A stretch of 24,151 nt of DNA, from NCBI GenBank assembly GCA_000444245.1, contig ATSW01064076.1, positions 1 through 24,151 on the forward strand, read 5' to 3'. This DNA is from Botryllus schlosseri (Eukaryota; Chordata; Ascidiacea; Stolidobranchia; Styelidae). Within the stretch, counting starts at the first letter, position 1, and each line of letters starts with the position of its first letter. The notes below the pieces were generated by a model. That model saw only the letters and a program-made list of their open reading frames with translations, was not told the DNA's origin and did no database searches. Below are positions 17,163 through 24,151 of the stretch, piece by piece. The position numbers and the translations under genes are program-made.

Positions 17163-17484
17163 TAGGGTTACCATAATTTGAAGAATCCAGATAAAAATGG
17201 TAAATTCCTCCCGAATTTGTGGTTGGTTGACTTGAAAAAAAGGTCATTTTACAGACTCAAATTCAGAAATATACACGTTAGTTGAATTCTCCGTTGGTTG
17301 GCTAAAAAAAGGTCATAATTCTTCGTTGGTTGACTAAAAAATAAAAAAGTTCAAATCCTGAAACACCCACCAGAACGTTACTTGAGTACTGATTTCCTGT
17401 ATCTCAGTCGAATTTTAACCTATATTTAACCAAAATTTTCAAAAAAACAGGACAAATTCTCTTGAGAGATGTATGGTAACCCTA
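17163..17484. mobile_element. hAT family 4 non-autonomous element
   Basis: The ends TAGGGTTACCATAATTTG and GATGTATGGTAACCCTA are inverted. The flanks GCTTCTAC (17155-17162) and GCTTTCAC (17485-17492) agree at six of eight positions. Length is 322 bp. A GTTGGTTGACTKRAAAAA phrase recurs three times inside, an internal expansion not seen in the 262-bp copy at 13984. Confidence 0.82.
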
Positions 17485-17633
17485 GCTTTCACCAAATCAT
17501 GAAGGTTCGTTGATCGAAACTGAAAACATCCGATTTTGCAATACGTACTGAAAATTCCATTGAGTTCACTAGAAAAATAAAGTCACTTTTACTCGTCTCC
17601 CGATTTACCCACTTATTACTTTAATTTTGTAGT

Positions 17634-18650
17634 CAGGCGCGTAGCCAGCCGAAAAATAAGGGGGGGTTCGATTTTTTTTCCCGAAATTAGTAATACCGGT
17701 ATAGCATCAATTCATTAGGGTTAAGTACACGCGTGAATAACGATTATACAACATTCTCGTGTTGACGATTATATGCGTATGATAAGCTTGTCGACGAGTC
17801 CGGAAGTGCTAGCGACTCCCTGATCTGTCGTGAACAATTAAATACGCGCGCTTATCAACTAGTCTAGTCGAACAATAAAAACGCACGCTTATCAATGCGT
17901 CCTACGTCTTGCGTAGCCTCGATGACGATTTGCGCAAGTCAAAATGTACCAGTTTTTATGGAGTATGTGCTATAATGACGCCGATTTCAGGTGGTTCAAA
18001 CCTTACCTCTTTTATAACTCAAGCCTTGACACACAGCTTCTGATGGTTATGTTCAAGTATTAGCAGCGGAAATCAATTACGCATTTACGCACGAGACGCA
18101 TATGTTTGCGGACATTCTATGTCATTCAGTTTCGAGATGTCACTCTTTAATCACAATCGCTAATCAGCATATACCTATAACTGCATTTTATCCAATACAT
18201 CGGGAAATAGGAGCCAAAGCATGGTAGGCCCGAGACGTGGTAGTTAGGCTAGCGATATCTTTCGTACTAGGCCTATTGCAGATGCGAGTGTGTGGGCCAA
18301 CGATGATATCGTAGCGCACCGGGCCTATTGCAGATGCTATTATTCAAGCCAGCGGAATTAGGCTTGTTGGAGACGCGATAAATCAGGCTAGCAACAATTG
18401 CCGAGGGCGCGGCAATGAATGACCTAATTTCGCAATTATCTCAGCGGGAGATCGTGTCGCGTTACATTGTGCAGTGCAACTGTGCAATGCGCAAGGACGA
18501 ATCTCGCTAATTGGCAACACGCCTTTCTTTAATTGGCCGCGCGCAACACGATAATACGACTTATTGAATTGCAACCGAGTATTAGCGTCAGAACGCTCAT
18601 TTGAAAAGAACGGGGATCCGACCCCGAAACCCTCCATGGCTACGCGCCTG
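17634..18650 (-). mobile_element. hAT family 1 non-autonomous element, complete
   Basis: The ends are CAGGCGCGTAGCCAGCCG and CCATGGCTACGCGCCTG. The flanks TTTGTAGT (17626-17633) and TTTGTAAT (18651-18658) are an 8-bp TSD with one difference. Length is 1017 bp. It is nearly colinear with the complement of 8472-9505, including the ACAGATCAGG and GATAAGCTTGTC stretches and the central AGGCCTATTGCAGATGC repeats. The frame at 18383-18637 is chance coding. Confidence 0.92.
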
Positions 18651-19167
18651 TTTGTAATGTTGACTAAAAAATGGTCACCACTTTCTTTTGAATGACCTGC
18701 TCGAACATATGTATAACCTATTTCACGTCACTCAAGTCAATTTTCAGTTGAGCCTGTCTGTAAAAGCTGTGGTGGACGAATTGCCGAAAATGAGGACATT
18801 TTCAATTTCCTAGAAAGGAAGACGTGTGGTGACCGTAGTTGACATTGAATTGTACTCGACTCAGACTTGAGACCATGATCTGGACTTAGAATTGACTCGG
18901 TGGTGTATTGAAAACATCTCGACTTAGTGATGACTGACTGGTAACTTGATTATAATCCTGACCTGAACTGATCTCACTTTGACGAGACACAGATAAAAAC
19001 AATCTGTTCTCTTGTTGGGCTTCGTTATGAAGGCCTAGTTCATCATCATCATCAACTGCAGTAAACACGCACATATCAAAAATCATGCTATTTCTGACGC
19101 CGCTGTTTCCATTTGAATAGACCTAGTAAGTTTGCAGCCCAGTTAACATATTGCAAAGGATACGAAC

Positions 19168-19583
19168 TAGGGCTGAGCACAATTATACGAGTTTCGTGAG
19201 ATGATTCTTTCGGGTACTGAAATTATACTGTACTTACTGCTAAGACGAAAATTACAGTTACGATAGAATTTTCCACTGTGGAAGTCTTGAAACATCGATC
19301 GGTCGTATCATAGAAACATTCAGTATAAAGCTACACAACACGTTATCGGGAATGACGTCTGTGAAGTCATAATCAACCCACATCATTGTCACAAAGTCCA
19401 ATGAAAAAAGTGTTGTTAAAAAATACCAAATTATCTTTACTATGATGTACAACTGGCATTAGATTCTTTGTGGTAGCATAAAAGATGCATATTTACACAT
19501 CTTTCATATAGTTGTGACGCCATAACGATTGATACTGGATTCAGAATGGAATCACTCAGAATACTCGAATTTGCCCAGCCCTA
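19168..19583. mobile_element. hAT family 2 non-autonomous element beside the UBE2V gene
   Basis: The ends TAGGGCTGAGCACAATTAT and AATTTGCCCAGCCCTA are inverted. The flanks ATACGAAC (19160-19167) and ATAATAAC (19584-19591) agree at six of eight positions. Length is 416 bp. It ends 42 bp past the stop codon of the minus-strand UBE2V gene, so it falls where that gene's 3'UTR should be. Confidence 0.85.
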
Positions 19584-19625
19584 ATAATAACAACATCGCA
19601 AAGCAGTTTCTTACACAATACTACA

Positions 19626-20051
19626 TCAGTACATAGTGCCTTCCGGGGGCTGTCTGAATTGAGAATATTGTTTGTCCGCCATCATTCTTCGTAACTCTGT
19701 AAGAATGGTCTTCATCGTGTAGTTCCGTTGCCATCTCGACAAAATATGACACTTTGCTTGATCTACAACGCCGTTGGCTTGGTTCACCCAAGGCGCATTG
19801 ATCCTGGTTACGAAACGGACCGTAGGGGGTTTATCGGGGTACGCGTCACCGCATCTAATGTGCAGAGAGTAGACACGGTTTTCAAACGGACTTCTGCCCG
19901 GTCCCAAGATCATTCCGTTCCAGTTAGTCAGAGTCGAGTCGTCATCGTCATGCAGGCCCCAACTGATGGTCCCGTCGCCGCCACCCTTTTGGCCTTCGTC
20001 CAGTTCTTCAAGGAGACGGAAATTACGAGGTACTACGACTGCTCTAGCCAT
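19626..20051 (-). CDS. UBE2V2: Ubiquitin-conjugating enzyme E2 variant (MMS2/UEV1-like), intronless
   Basis: A single uninterrupted frame of 141 aa (human UBE2V2 is 145) covers the whole UEV fold. It has [17 protein letters not shown] (residues 7-23, including the N-terminal Phe that in MMS2 packs against UBC13), DGTISWGL (26-33), [18 protein letters not shown] (46-63), [15 protein letters not shown] (71-85) and ILTELRRMM (116-124). The active-site cysteine of true E2s is replaced by Asp (GVVD, D97) and the HPN motif is missing, as in all UEVs; the protein should act with UBC13 in K63-linked ubiquitin chain synthesis for DNA-damage tolerance or signalling. The symbol is shared between UBE2V1- and UBE2V2-type proteins and cannot be resolved here. 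Animal homologs usually have introns, so a processed copy is possible, but there is no visible poly(A) tract or target duplication. The frame is intact and a splice acceptor lies just upstream. Confidence 0.95.
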   Translation of the reverse strand: MARAVVVPRNFRLLEELDEGQKGGGDGTISWGLHDDDDSTLTNWNGMILGPGRSPFENRVYSLHIRCGDAYPDKPPTVRFVTRINAPWVNQANGVVDQAKCHILSRWQRNYTMKTILTELRRMMADKQYSQFRQPPEGTMY

Positions 20052-20064
20052 TCAATATTTATGT

Positions 20065-20080
20065 CTGCTCAGAAAAGTAA
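20065..20080 (-). promoter_or_regulatory. 3' splice acceptor 13 nt upstream of the UBE2V start
   Basis: Read on the minus strand, GTTACTTTTCTGAGCAG is followed by ACATAAATATTGA and then ATG. Another possible acceptor, CTATTTGCAG, lies about 45 bp further upstream. Use of either would imply a 5'UTR intron or trans-splicing, which would argue against a simple processed copy. Confidence 0.45.
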
Positions 20081-20151
20081 CACACTTCTTCATAATCAAC
20101 GCACAACTAGCTGCAAATAGCAATTTGAAAATTGTAATTCAGTATGTGAAA

Positions 20152-20530
20152 TGATGCATTGCGATTAGAGCCATACGGATATAGGATTTGAGTCTATACT
20201 AACAATTCGCACCAGCGGCGTGGACAGGAGGGTAGAATCCGAGAACCCTCTATCCCAGGGGCTGGCAACATACGGCTTACATGATAATGTGGCGGCCCGC
20301 GGACAGTTTTGTTCCAGTCCACATACATTTTCGAGGTTCGACCATCAACATGAACAGGCAAAGCTGCGTTCCAATCGAACTGATGTTCACATGCAGTATT
20401 TACAAAGGGTTTCTACTCCCGACATGCAACGAGAGTTCAACGAACTTGCTGACAACTTCTTTCGACCGCAGATCTTATTGACTTCAACGGTTATTGAAGT
20501 ATATTACGTGGATGAATTCAATAAATAATG
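20152..20530. mobile_element. Probable hAT terminus fragments and an unassigned 102-codon frame
   Basis: CAGCGGCGTGGACAGGAGGG (20213) and CAGGGGCTGGCAACATACGG (20259) both look like hAT-type ends, and GCGGCCCGCGG nearby is common in such termini. No partner ends or TSDs were found. An open frame at 20220-20528 on the plus strand starts inside this repeat-like sequence; I recognise no domain in it and do not call it a gene. It could hold the remains of a transposase or be chance. Confidence 0.35.
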
Positions 20531-21966
20531 TTTTTGACCTCTTATGCTATCAATTTAAAATTCACAGTACCGTATATACAATTAATTCCTTGTGTATATA
20601 TAGGTGGATAATTACGCAATTACTGTATCGATTTAGGAATCCAGCCCGCCAACTGATCCATCCCCTTTCCAAGCTCGACTTTACCCCATTTTAAAACTTC
20701 TTATTGTTCTCTCGGAGGGAGTCATCTACTTATCCTGAATGCATTTGTATGTTCACATATTTCTTCCTGTCATTGTAGCACACGGTCTTAACGGCCTAAA
20801 TCTGCATAACCAACTATTTGTCATACTCGATTATGCCCCCACATTCAGTCATCAATAGAGCACCGAAATAGCTTTGTGAGTAAGTCATGATTCACATATC
20901 GGTACTGGATTGAATAAAATCTAATCTATATTTTAATATGCCGTGACGGATAGAGAATTTAACAGGAGCGAGATGATCTGATCTCTGTTGCATCGGCATT
21001 TGTACTTGACCCGATTATTCCACTAGAATTTAGAACATTGTCTGTTTTCAAAATATCCATCCTTTATACGATAAAATACGACAAATACAATAAGGACATT
21101 GTAGATATTTGTGAGGCCTAATTCGATCGAATGATATATTGGCATTGAAATAAATCAAAGTATTTTTGGCTGACACTCGTCAGGTGTATGCGTCAGCAAC
21201 TAGTTGACAATTAAAAAGAACATTGGATATCAATAAAACAATTGTATCAGACGTTGGTTCACTCCATACTTTTCAATAAACATCATGAAAATGCATACTA
21301 AGTCGAGTTGAATGATTGGAAAAATGTGGCTCGAGTTATCCCAATACTGCTGGGGCGCATCGGCCAAAATATTTGTTATTTCACAAATAAGACTCATTGA
21401 GCACTCTCACAATCATCTTTCGCTTCAACACCTGATGAAGAAGCGGCGCTCCGAAAGCTCGTGCTGTAACTATAATAAAGTTATATTCATTTACAAGTGG
21501 ACCTTAAATATATACCAAGTACCAAGGACTTACGTTTATATATATCACCTGCTATAAGCGCAACAAAGCAATCATATCAGTTGCCATCAATCTTGCTCTA
21601 GTAATCGAACCTTTGAAAAAATTGTCAAGCTTGCGAACCAATAGTCCTAAGACTAACCACAACCAAGTTGATTTTTCAGAATAGGCAAAGATTTATCAAC
21701 ACTAGCGAACACCCTACTGGAATCTCGGTACATTTTGCCTAATAATATAACAGGTGAAAAGTGATGATTCTCCAAGTTGAAGTAATATATAAAAAAAAAA
21801 AAAACAGTATACAGGAGCAAACAAAAAACATGGAAATTGACGGTTCTACCCAAAAGGGCCGTGACACTTCCATATAAAAAATGTCTCCAGACTCCAGGCC
21901 CCATTTTGCTGTCCACAAGTCAAATCAAATGATTGCTGTACTGAGCAAGAAAAAAAGATTCATGAA
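20531..21966. other. Intergenic stretch without a recognised gene
   Basis: No frame here resembles a known protein. It holds a partial repeat D at about 21128-21250 (ATATTGGCATTGAAATAAATC, GGCTGACACTCGTCAGGTG, AAAAAGAACATTGGATATC), a possible retroelement tail at 21432-21479, and an A13 run near 21789. The minus-strand frame at 21653-21916 crosses that run and looks like chance. Confidence 0.5.
21432..21479 (+). mobile_element. Hammerhead-like motif with poly(A) hexamer, possible Penelope-like remnant
   Basis: CTGATGA (21432-21438), a short AGCGGCGCT stem-loop, CGAAA (21452-21456), then an AGC-TCGT-GCT mini-stem, and AATAAA at 21474-21479. The order CUGAUGA, stem, GAAA is the core of hammerhead ribozymes carried by Penelope-like retroelements. 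The expected UH cleavage position and a closing stem I are not convincing here, so it is probably degenerate or fortuitous. No reverse transcriptase was seen nearby. Confidence 0.3.
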
Positions 21967-22225
21967 TCTGCCCAGTTAGAGATAGTGTAATCTGCCCAGA
22001 GATAGTGTAATGGTTATGCGTCCGGCTTCTCGATCGGTAGGTCGTGGGTTCGATCCCTGGCCGGGTAAAGACTCGAAAATTGGTATCCACAGCTATCCTG
22101 CCAGTGCTAGGCGCTTGGCAATCACGGATAGCATAGAGGAGAAAAAAAACGGGGGCGCAGACTAGATGACCTAAAGGCCGTATCGCAACTCTGTCGTCAG
22201 AGCATCTCGATGGTGCAGGCGAAAA
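21967..22225 (+). mobile_element. tRNA-derived SINE
   Basis: The head resembles a tRNA: box A-like GATAGTGTAATGGTTATGCG (22001-22020), an anticodon-arm-like CCGGCTTCTCGATCGG, and box B GGTTCGATCCC (22047-22057) in a GTGG-GTTCGAT-CCCTG arm. The acceptor stem does not pair, so it is not a functional tRNA. The body contains CTATCCTGCCAGTGC paired with GGCAATCACGGATAG, an A8 tract, and then an unidentified 3' region to about 22225. Just upstream, TCTGCCCAGTTAGAGATAGTGTAA (21967-21990, two words) and TCTGCCCAGAGATAGTGTAA (21991-22010) are a local duplication of the head's start. Confidence 0.75.
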
Positions 22226-22324
22226 ATAACATCATATCTCTATTTGTGGCTGACACTCGTCAGAGGTAATCGTCAGCAACAGTAGAGGATTGAGATTGAA
22301 AAGAACATAGCAATGTATATCAAC

Positions 22325-22934
22325 GGTTGCCGGTGAACCCAGCCCTCGGTAAACCCAGCCTTACAAACCCAGCCCTCGGTAAACCCAGCCCTCGGTGAAC
22401 TCGGCCCTCGGGAAATTTTGTATTCACGGATTGAGTAAGCGGGGTGGGATATTAGGGTTGCCGGAGGTGGGATATTAGGGTTGGGGGAGGGGGGATATTA
22501 GGGTTGGTGGAGGTGGGATATTAGGGTTGGGGGAGGTGGGATATTAGGGTTGCCGGAGGTGGGATATTAGGGTTGCCGGGGTGGGATATTAGGGTTGGGA
22601 GAAGGGGATATTAGGGTTGCCGGTGAATACAAAATTTCCCGAGAGCCGGGTTCACCGAGGGCCGAGTTTGTAAGGCCGCGCTTGGCGCTTGCGCGCGCAA
22701 TCGTGATCACGTGATCTGATGACGCCGTGACTGCGTGATCTACGCATGCCCTGACCTACTTACAAGATCGACAAATCAGTTGATAATAACATTATTAGTT
22801 TAATAATTCATAATAATACTTGTTAATACACTTAATTACAAAAGTTCCCGAGGGCCGAGTTCACCAAGGGCTGGGTTTACTGAGGGCTGGGTTTGTAAGG
22901 CTGGGTTTACCGAGGGCTGGGTTCACTGGTAATA
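22325..22934. mobile_element. Foldback transposon with long tandem-repeat arms
   Basis: The left arm (22325-22431) is built of AACCCAGCCCTCGGTA units. The right arm (about 22839-22934) is its near-complete inverse, with units reading TACCGAGGGCTGGGTT. The outer ends GGTTGCCGGTGAACC and GGTTCACTGGTAATA pair imperfectly. The flanks ATATCAAC (22317-22324) and ATATCAAC (22935-22942) are a perfect 8-bp TSD. A second, internal inverse copy of the arm (22619-22675) makes a nested hairpin around the minisatellite. The spacer 22676-22838 is GC-rich and palindromic at first (GCGCTTGCGCGCGC, GTGATCACGTGATC), then AT-rich. No coding frame is present. It interrupts a repeat D copy. Confidence 0.85.
22437..22621 (+). 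repeat. Minisatellite of ~23-bp units containing TTAGGG
   Basis: Eight units of GAGGTGGGATATTAGGGTTG plus a variable GCCG, GGGG or GTGG link follow each other. GATATTAGGGTTG is invariant in all eight, while the G-rich linker varies in length (21-24 bp units). It lies in the loop of the foldback element's inner hairpin. Confidence 0.9.
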
Positions 22935-22942
22935 ATATCAAC

Positions 22943-23865
22943 ATATAAGCATATCACAAAATATGACATCAGCAGCATGAAATTTCACCAAGCTTGAATA
23001 CCCCTGTGATCTATAATTTAATGTGGATTTGGCTCCCTTCAAGAATCTACAGTGATTGTGGGGTTCAAGGTTCTGCAGCTGTATCTATAGCCTCCTCACA
23101 CAATTACAATTTACTGAAGTTCTATAGATTCACATCGAAGTGAAATCATTTTAAATATTGGATTATTGTTGGTTCATATAACCTCCTAATTAAACCATAG
23201 CGGTCCGTCGACACTATATAGGCTACTAGCCAGTTTGCAACATTCCACATGTGATGTATATACCGCCGATAATTATTATGCAATAAGCCGTTGCATTTTG
23301 ACGGTGAAATTGAAATGAACTCGTAACCGATTCGAACATTAAAAGCTATCATCCATAAATGAGTAAAGATCATTTTATACGCCAAATACACGGCAAATTC
23401 GGGCTCATAAAGAACCCTTACACTTCACGAAAAGTGAGTTAAACACGCGATACCATTATAGGACATTTCGGAAAATCTATCCGGCGAACCAGTCAGGAGA
23501 GGGCGGATATAAATGAGTGATGTCGGTATGTCGGCGATGTCGGCACGACTACTTAGCCATGTCGTATATTTTCGGTGATGTCAGAATATATGGTTCACGA
23601 TGCGTTGGTGTATAATTCAGTTTATTGTAGCCAAATATTTTCATCAATTCACAACATCACCAGATTGCGGTTATATGGAGTTGGAGTCAGCCCTCAGGTT
23701 TTCCGGACCACGACTTGACATATCGATCTCGCCTTAACACATGCCACCTCTTTTTGTGCCTGTCCTTTTATATTATCTTGTTTTACTTTTCATTAAGTGT
23801 GCACTGCACGCCTCCTTTTTACATCGTCTAGGCCAGGTGCGTGTCTGATTTCGAAGACTATTCCA
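22943..23865. other. Unassigned stretch without a recognised gene
   Basis: No convincing frame occurs; the minus-strand frame at 23146-23391 resembles nothing I know. At 23518-23585 the word GATGTCGG and variants recur (GATGTCGGTATGTCGGCGATG, then GGTGATGTCAG). GATATAAATGAG at about 23506 resembles a TATA box but has no gene behind it. Confidence 0.4.
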
Positions 23866-24151
23866 CAGTGTTGTAACCAAGTCACATAAGGTCCCGAGTC
23901 ACAAGTCAATCTCACTTTTATAGTTTTGACTCGAGTCAAGTCCGAGTCCAAGTCACGGAGTAGAGTGTCAAGTACGAGTCATATTGTTTTTCCTCGAGTC
24001 CGAATCCAAGTCATTGTGTTGACTGTTCAGTTCCGAGTTAAAATCATGTGAAACCCACTTTTTACAACTCTGGTCGGTGATATCGAAAGCTTCGCACTCA
24101 TAATCAATGATATATATACAATGATTGGAAACTCCAGTGAGCTCTGCGTTT
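23866..24151 (-). mobile_element. hAT family 3 element, cut by the window end
   Basis: It starts CAGTGTTGTAACCAAGTCAC and follows the 10996-11510 copy closely: GAGTCACAAGTCAATCTCAC, TTTTATAGTTTTGACTCGAG, then AACCCACTTTTTACAACTCTG against AACCCACTTTTAATACTCTG. Its right half and TSD lie outside the window. Confidence 0.85.

Larger units (their letters stand above)
16808..18960 (+). mobile_element. hAT family 3 element carrying family 4 and family 1 insertions
   Basis: The left end CAGGTGTTGTAATGACTCG and the right end GGTAACTTGATTATAATCCTG are inverted family 3 termini (the complement of the right end starts CAGGATTATAATCAAG). Inner family 3 words include GTTTGAATAAACCTGCTAAGG on the left and TGACTCGGTGGTGTATTG on the right. 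Elements at 17163-17484 and 17634-18650 lie inside, and a truncated family 4 start (AAGGTTACCATATTATG) is at 17121. The outer flanks ATGCTACA and ACCTGAAC do not match. It begins 18 bp after the PPOX stop. Confidence 0.65.

Noticed and set aside
18383-18637. 84-codon minus-strand frame as a transposase remnant
   Set aside because: Inside the family 1 element but short and without hAT transposase motifs; these copies look non-autonomous.
19728-20120. 130-codon plus-strand frame
   Set aside because: Antisense shadow of the UBE2V coding sequence, whose minus-strand product is clearly recognisable.
20220-20528. 102-codon plus-strand frame as a gene
   Set aside because: Starts in hAT-terminus-like sequence and shows no domain I know; kept only as a low-confidence repeat-region note.
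21994-22067. Functional tRNA gene
   Set aside because: Box A and box B are present but the acceptor stem does not pair, and a SINE-like body follows directly.
22437-22621. Interstitial telomere array
   Set aside because: TTAGGG occurs once per ~23-bp unit rather than as a pure hexamer run, and it sits inside a transposon; a minisatellite fits better.
22325-22934. CRISPR-like array
   Set aside because: The repeats are directly tandem without unique spacers, are arranged as inverted arms, and the context is a eukaryotic intergenic region.
23146-23391. 81-codon minus-strand frame
   Set aside because: AT-rich chance frame with no known similarity and no splice or promoter context.

Overview
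This window is metazoan nuclear DNA, most likely from an invertebrate. It is AT-rich and holds interrupted genes with GT-AG introns. Introns and intergenic DNA are packed with short non-autonomous DNA transposons. I cannot name the species. Three genes have a 3' splice acceptor just before the start codon, which would fit a lineage using spliced-leader trans-splicing (tunicates among others), but ordinary 5'UTR introns explain it equally well.

Genes. 984-1126 (+) is the terminal coding exon of a TMEM14-family inner-membrane protein whose earlier exons lie outside the window. 1611-4018 (+) is a four-exon ARMC7 (182 aa). 5030-16790 (+) is a complete ten-exon protoporphyrinogen oxidase, PPOX (503 aa), with all exon phases consistent. 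19626-20051 (-) is an intact intronless ubiquitin-conjugating E2 variant of the UBE2V1/UBE2V2 (MMS2) type (141 aa). PPOX catalyses the penultimate step of heme synthesis. TMEM14C, a relative of the first gene, is known to support protoporphyrinogen IX delivery into the mitochondrial matrix, so the window may place two heme-pathway genes about 4 kb apart, separated only by ARMC7.

Transposons. I recognise several distinct families that end in CAG/CTG or TAGGG/CCCTA and carry 8-bp target-site duplications (TSDs), the hallmark of hAT elements. Family 1 (CAGGCGCGTAGC ends): 1-635 partial, 8472-9505, 17634-18650. Family 2 (TAGGGCTGGGCA): 9591-10097, 19168-19583 and fragments. Family 3 (CAGGGYTGTAA ends, body rich in GACTCGAGTC): 8112-10135, 10996-11510, 16808-18960, 23866-end and others. 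Family 4 (TAGGGTTACCATA): 13984-14245, 17163-17484. Family 5 (CWGGGGTTCCCAACC): 5208-6143. Family 6 (TAGGGGAAAGTTTTTG): 11902-12650. Family 7 (CAGAGGTGGTCAAAG): 10511-10738. At 8112-10135 and 16808-18960 elements sit inside other elements.

Other repeats. A degenerate ~45-bp minisatellite (AGTTCTAGTTGCGGGTTTTGAAAA type) lies on both sides of PPOX exon 6. Two further interspersed repeats, called D and E here, recur in ARMC7 and PPOX introns. A tRNA-headed SINE lies at 21967-22225. A foldback element at 22325-22934 with a perfect 8-bp TSD carries a TTAGGG-containing minisatellite. No rRNA, functional tRNA or CRISPR array was seen, and nothing looked like a retrovirus or other capsid-bearing element.
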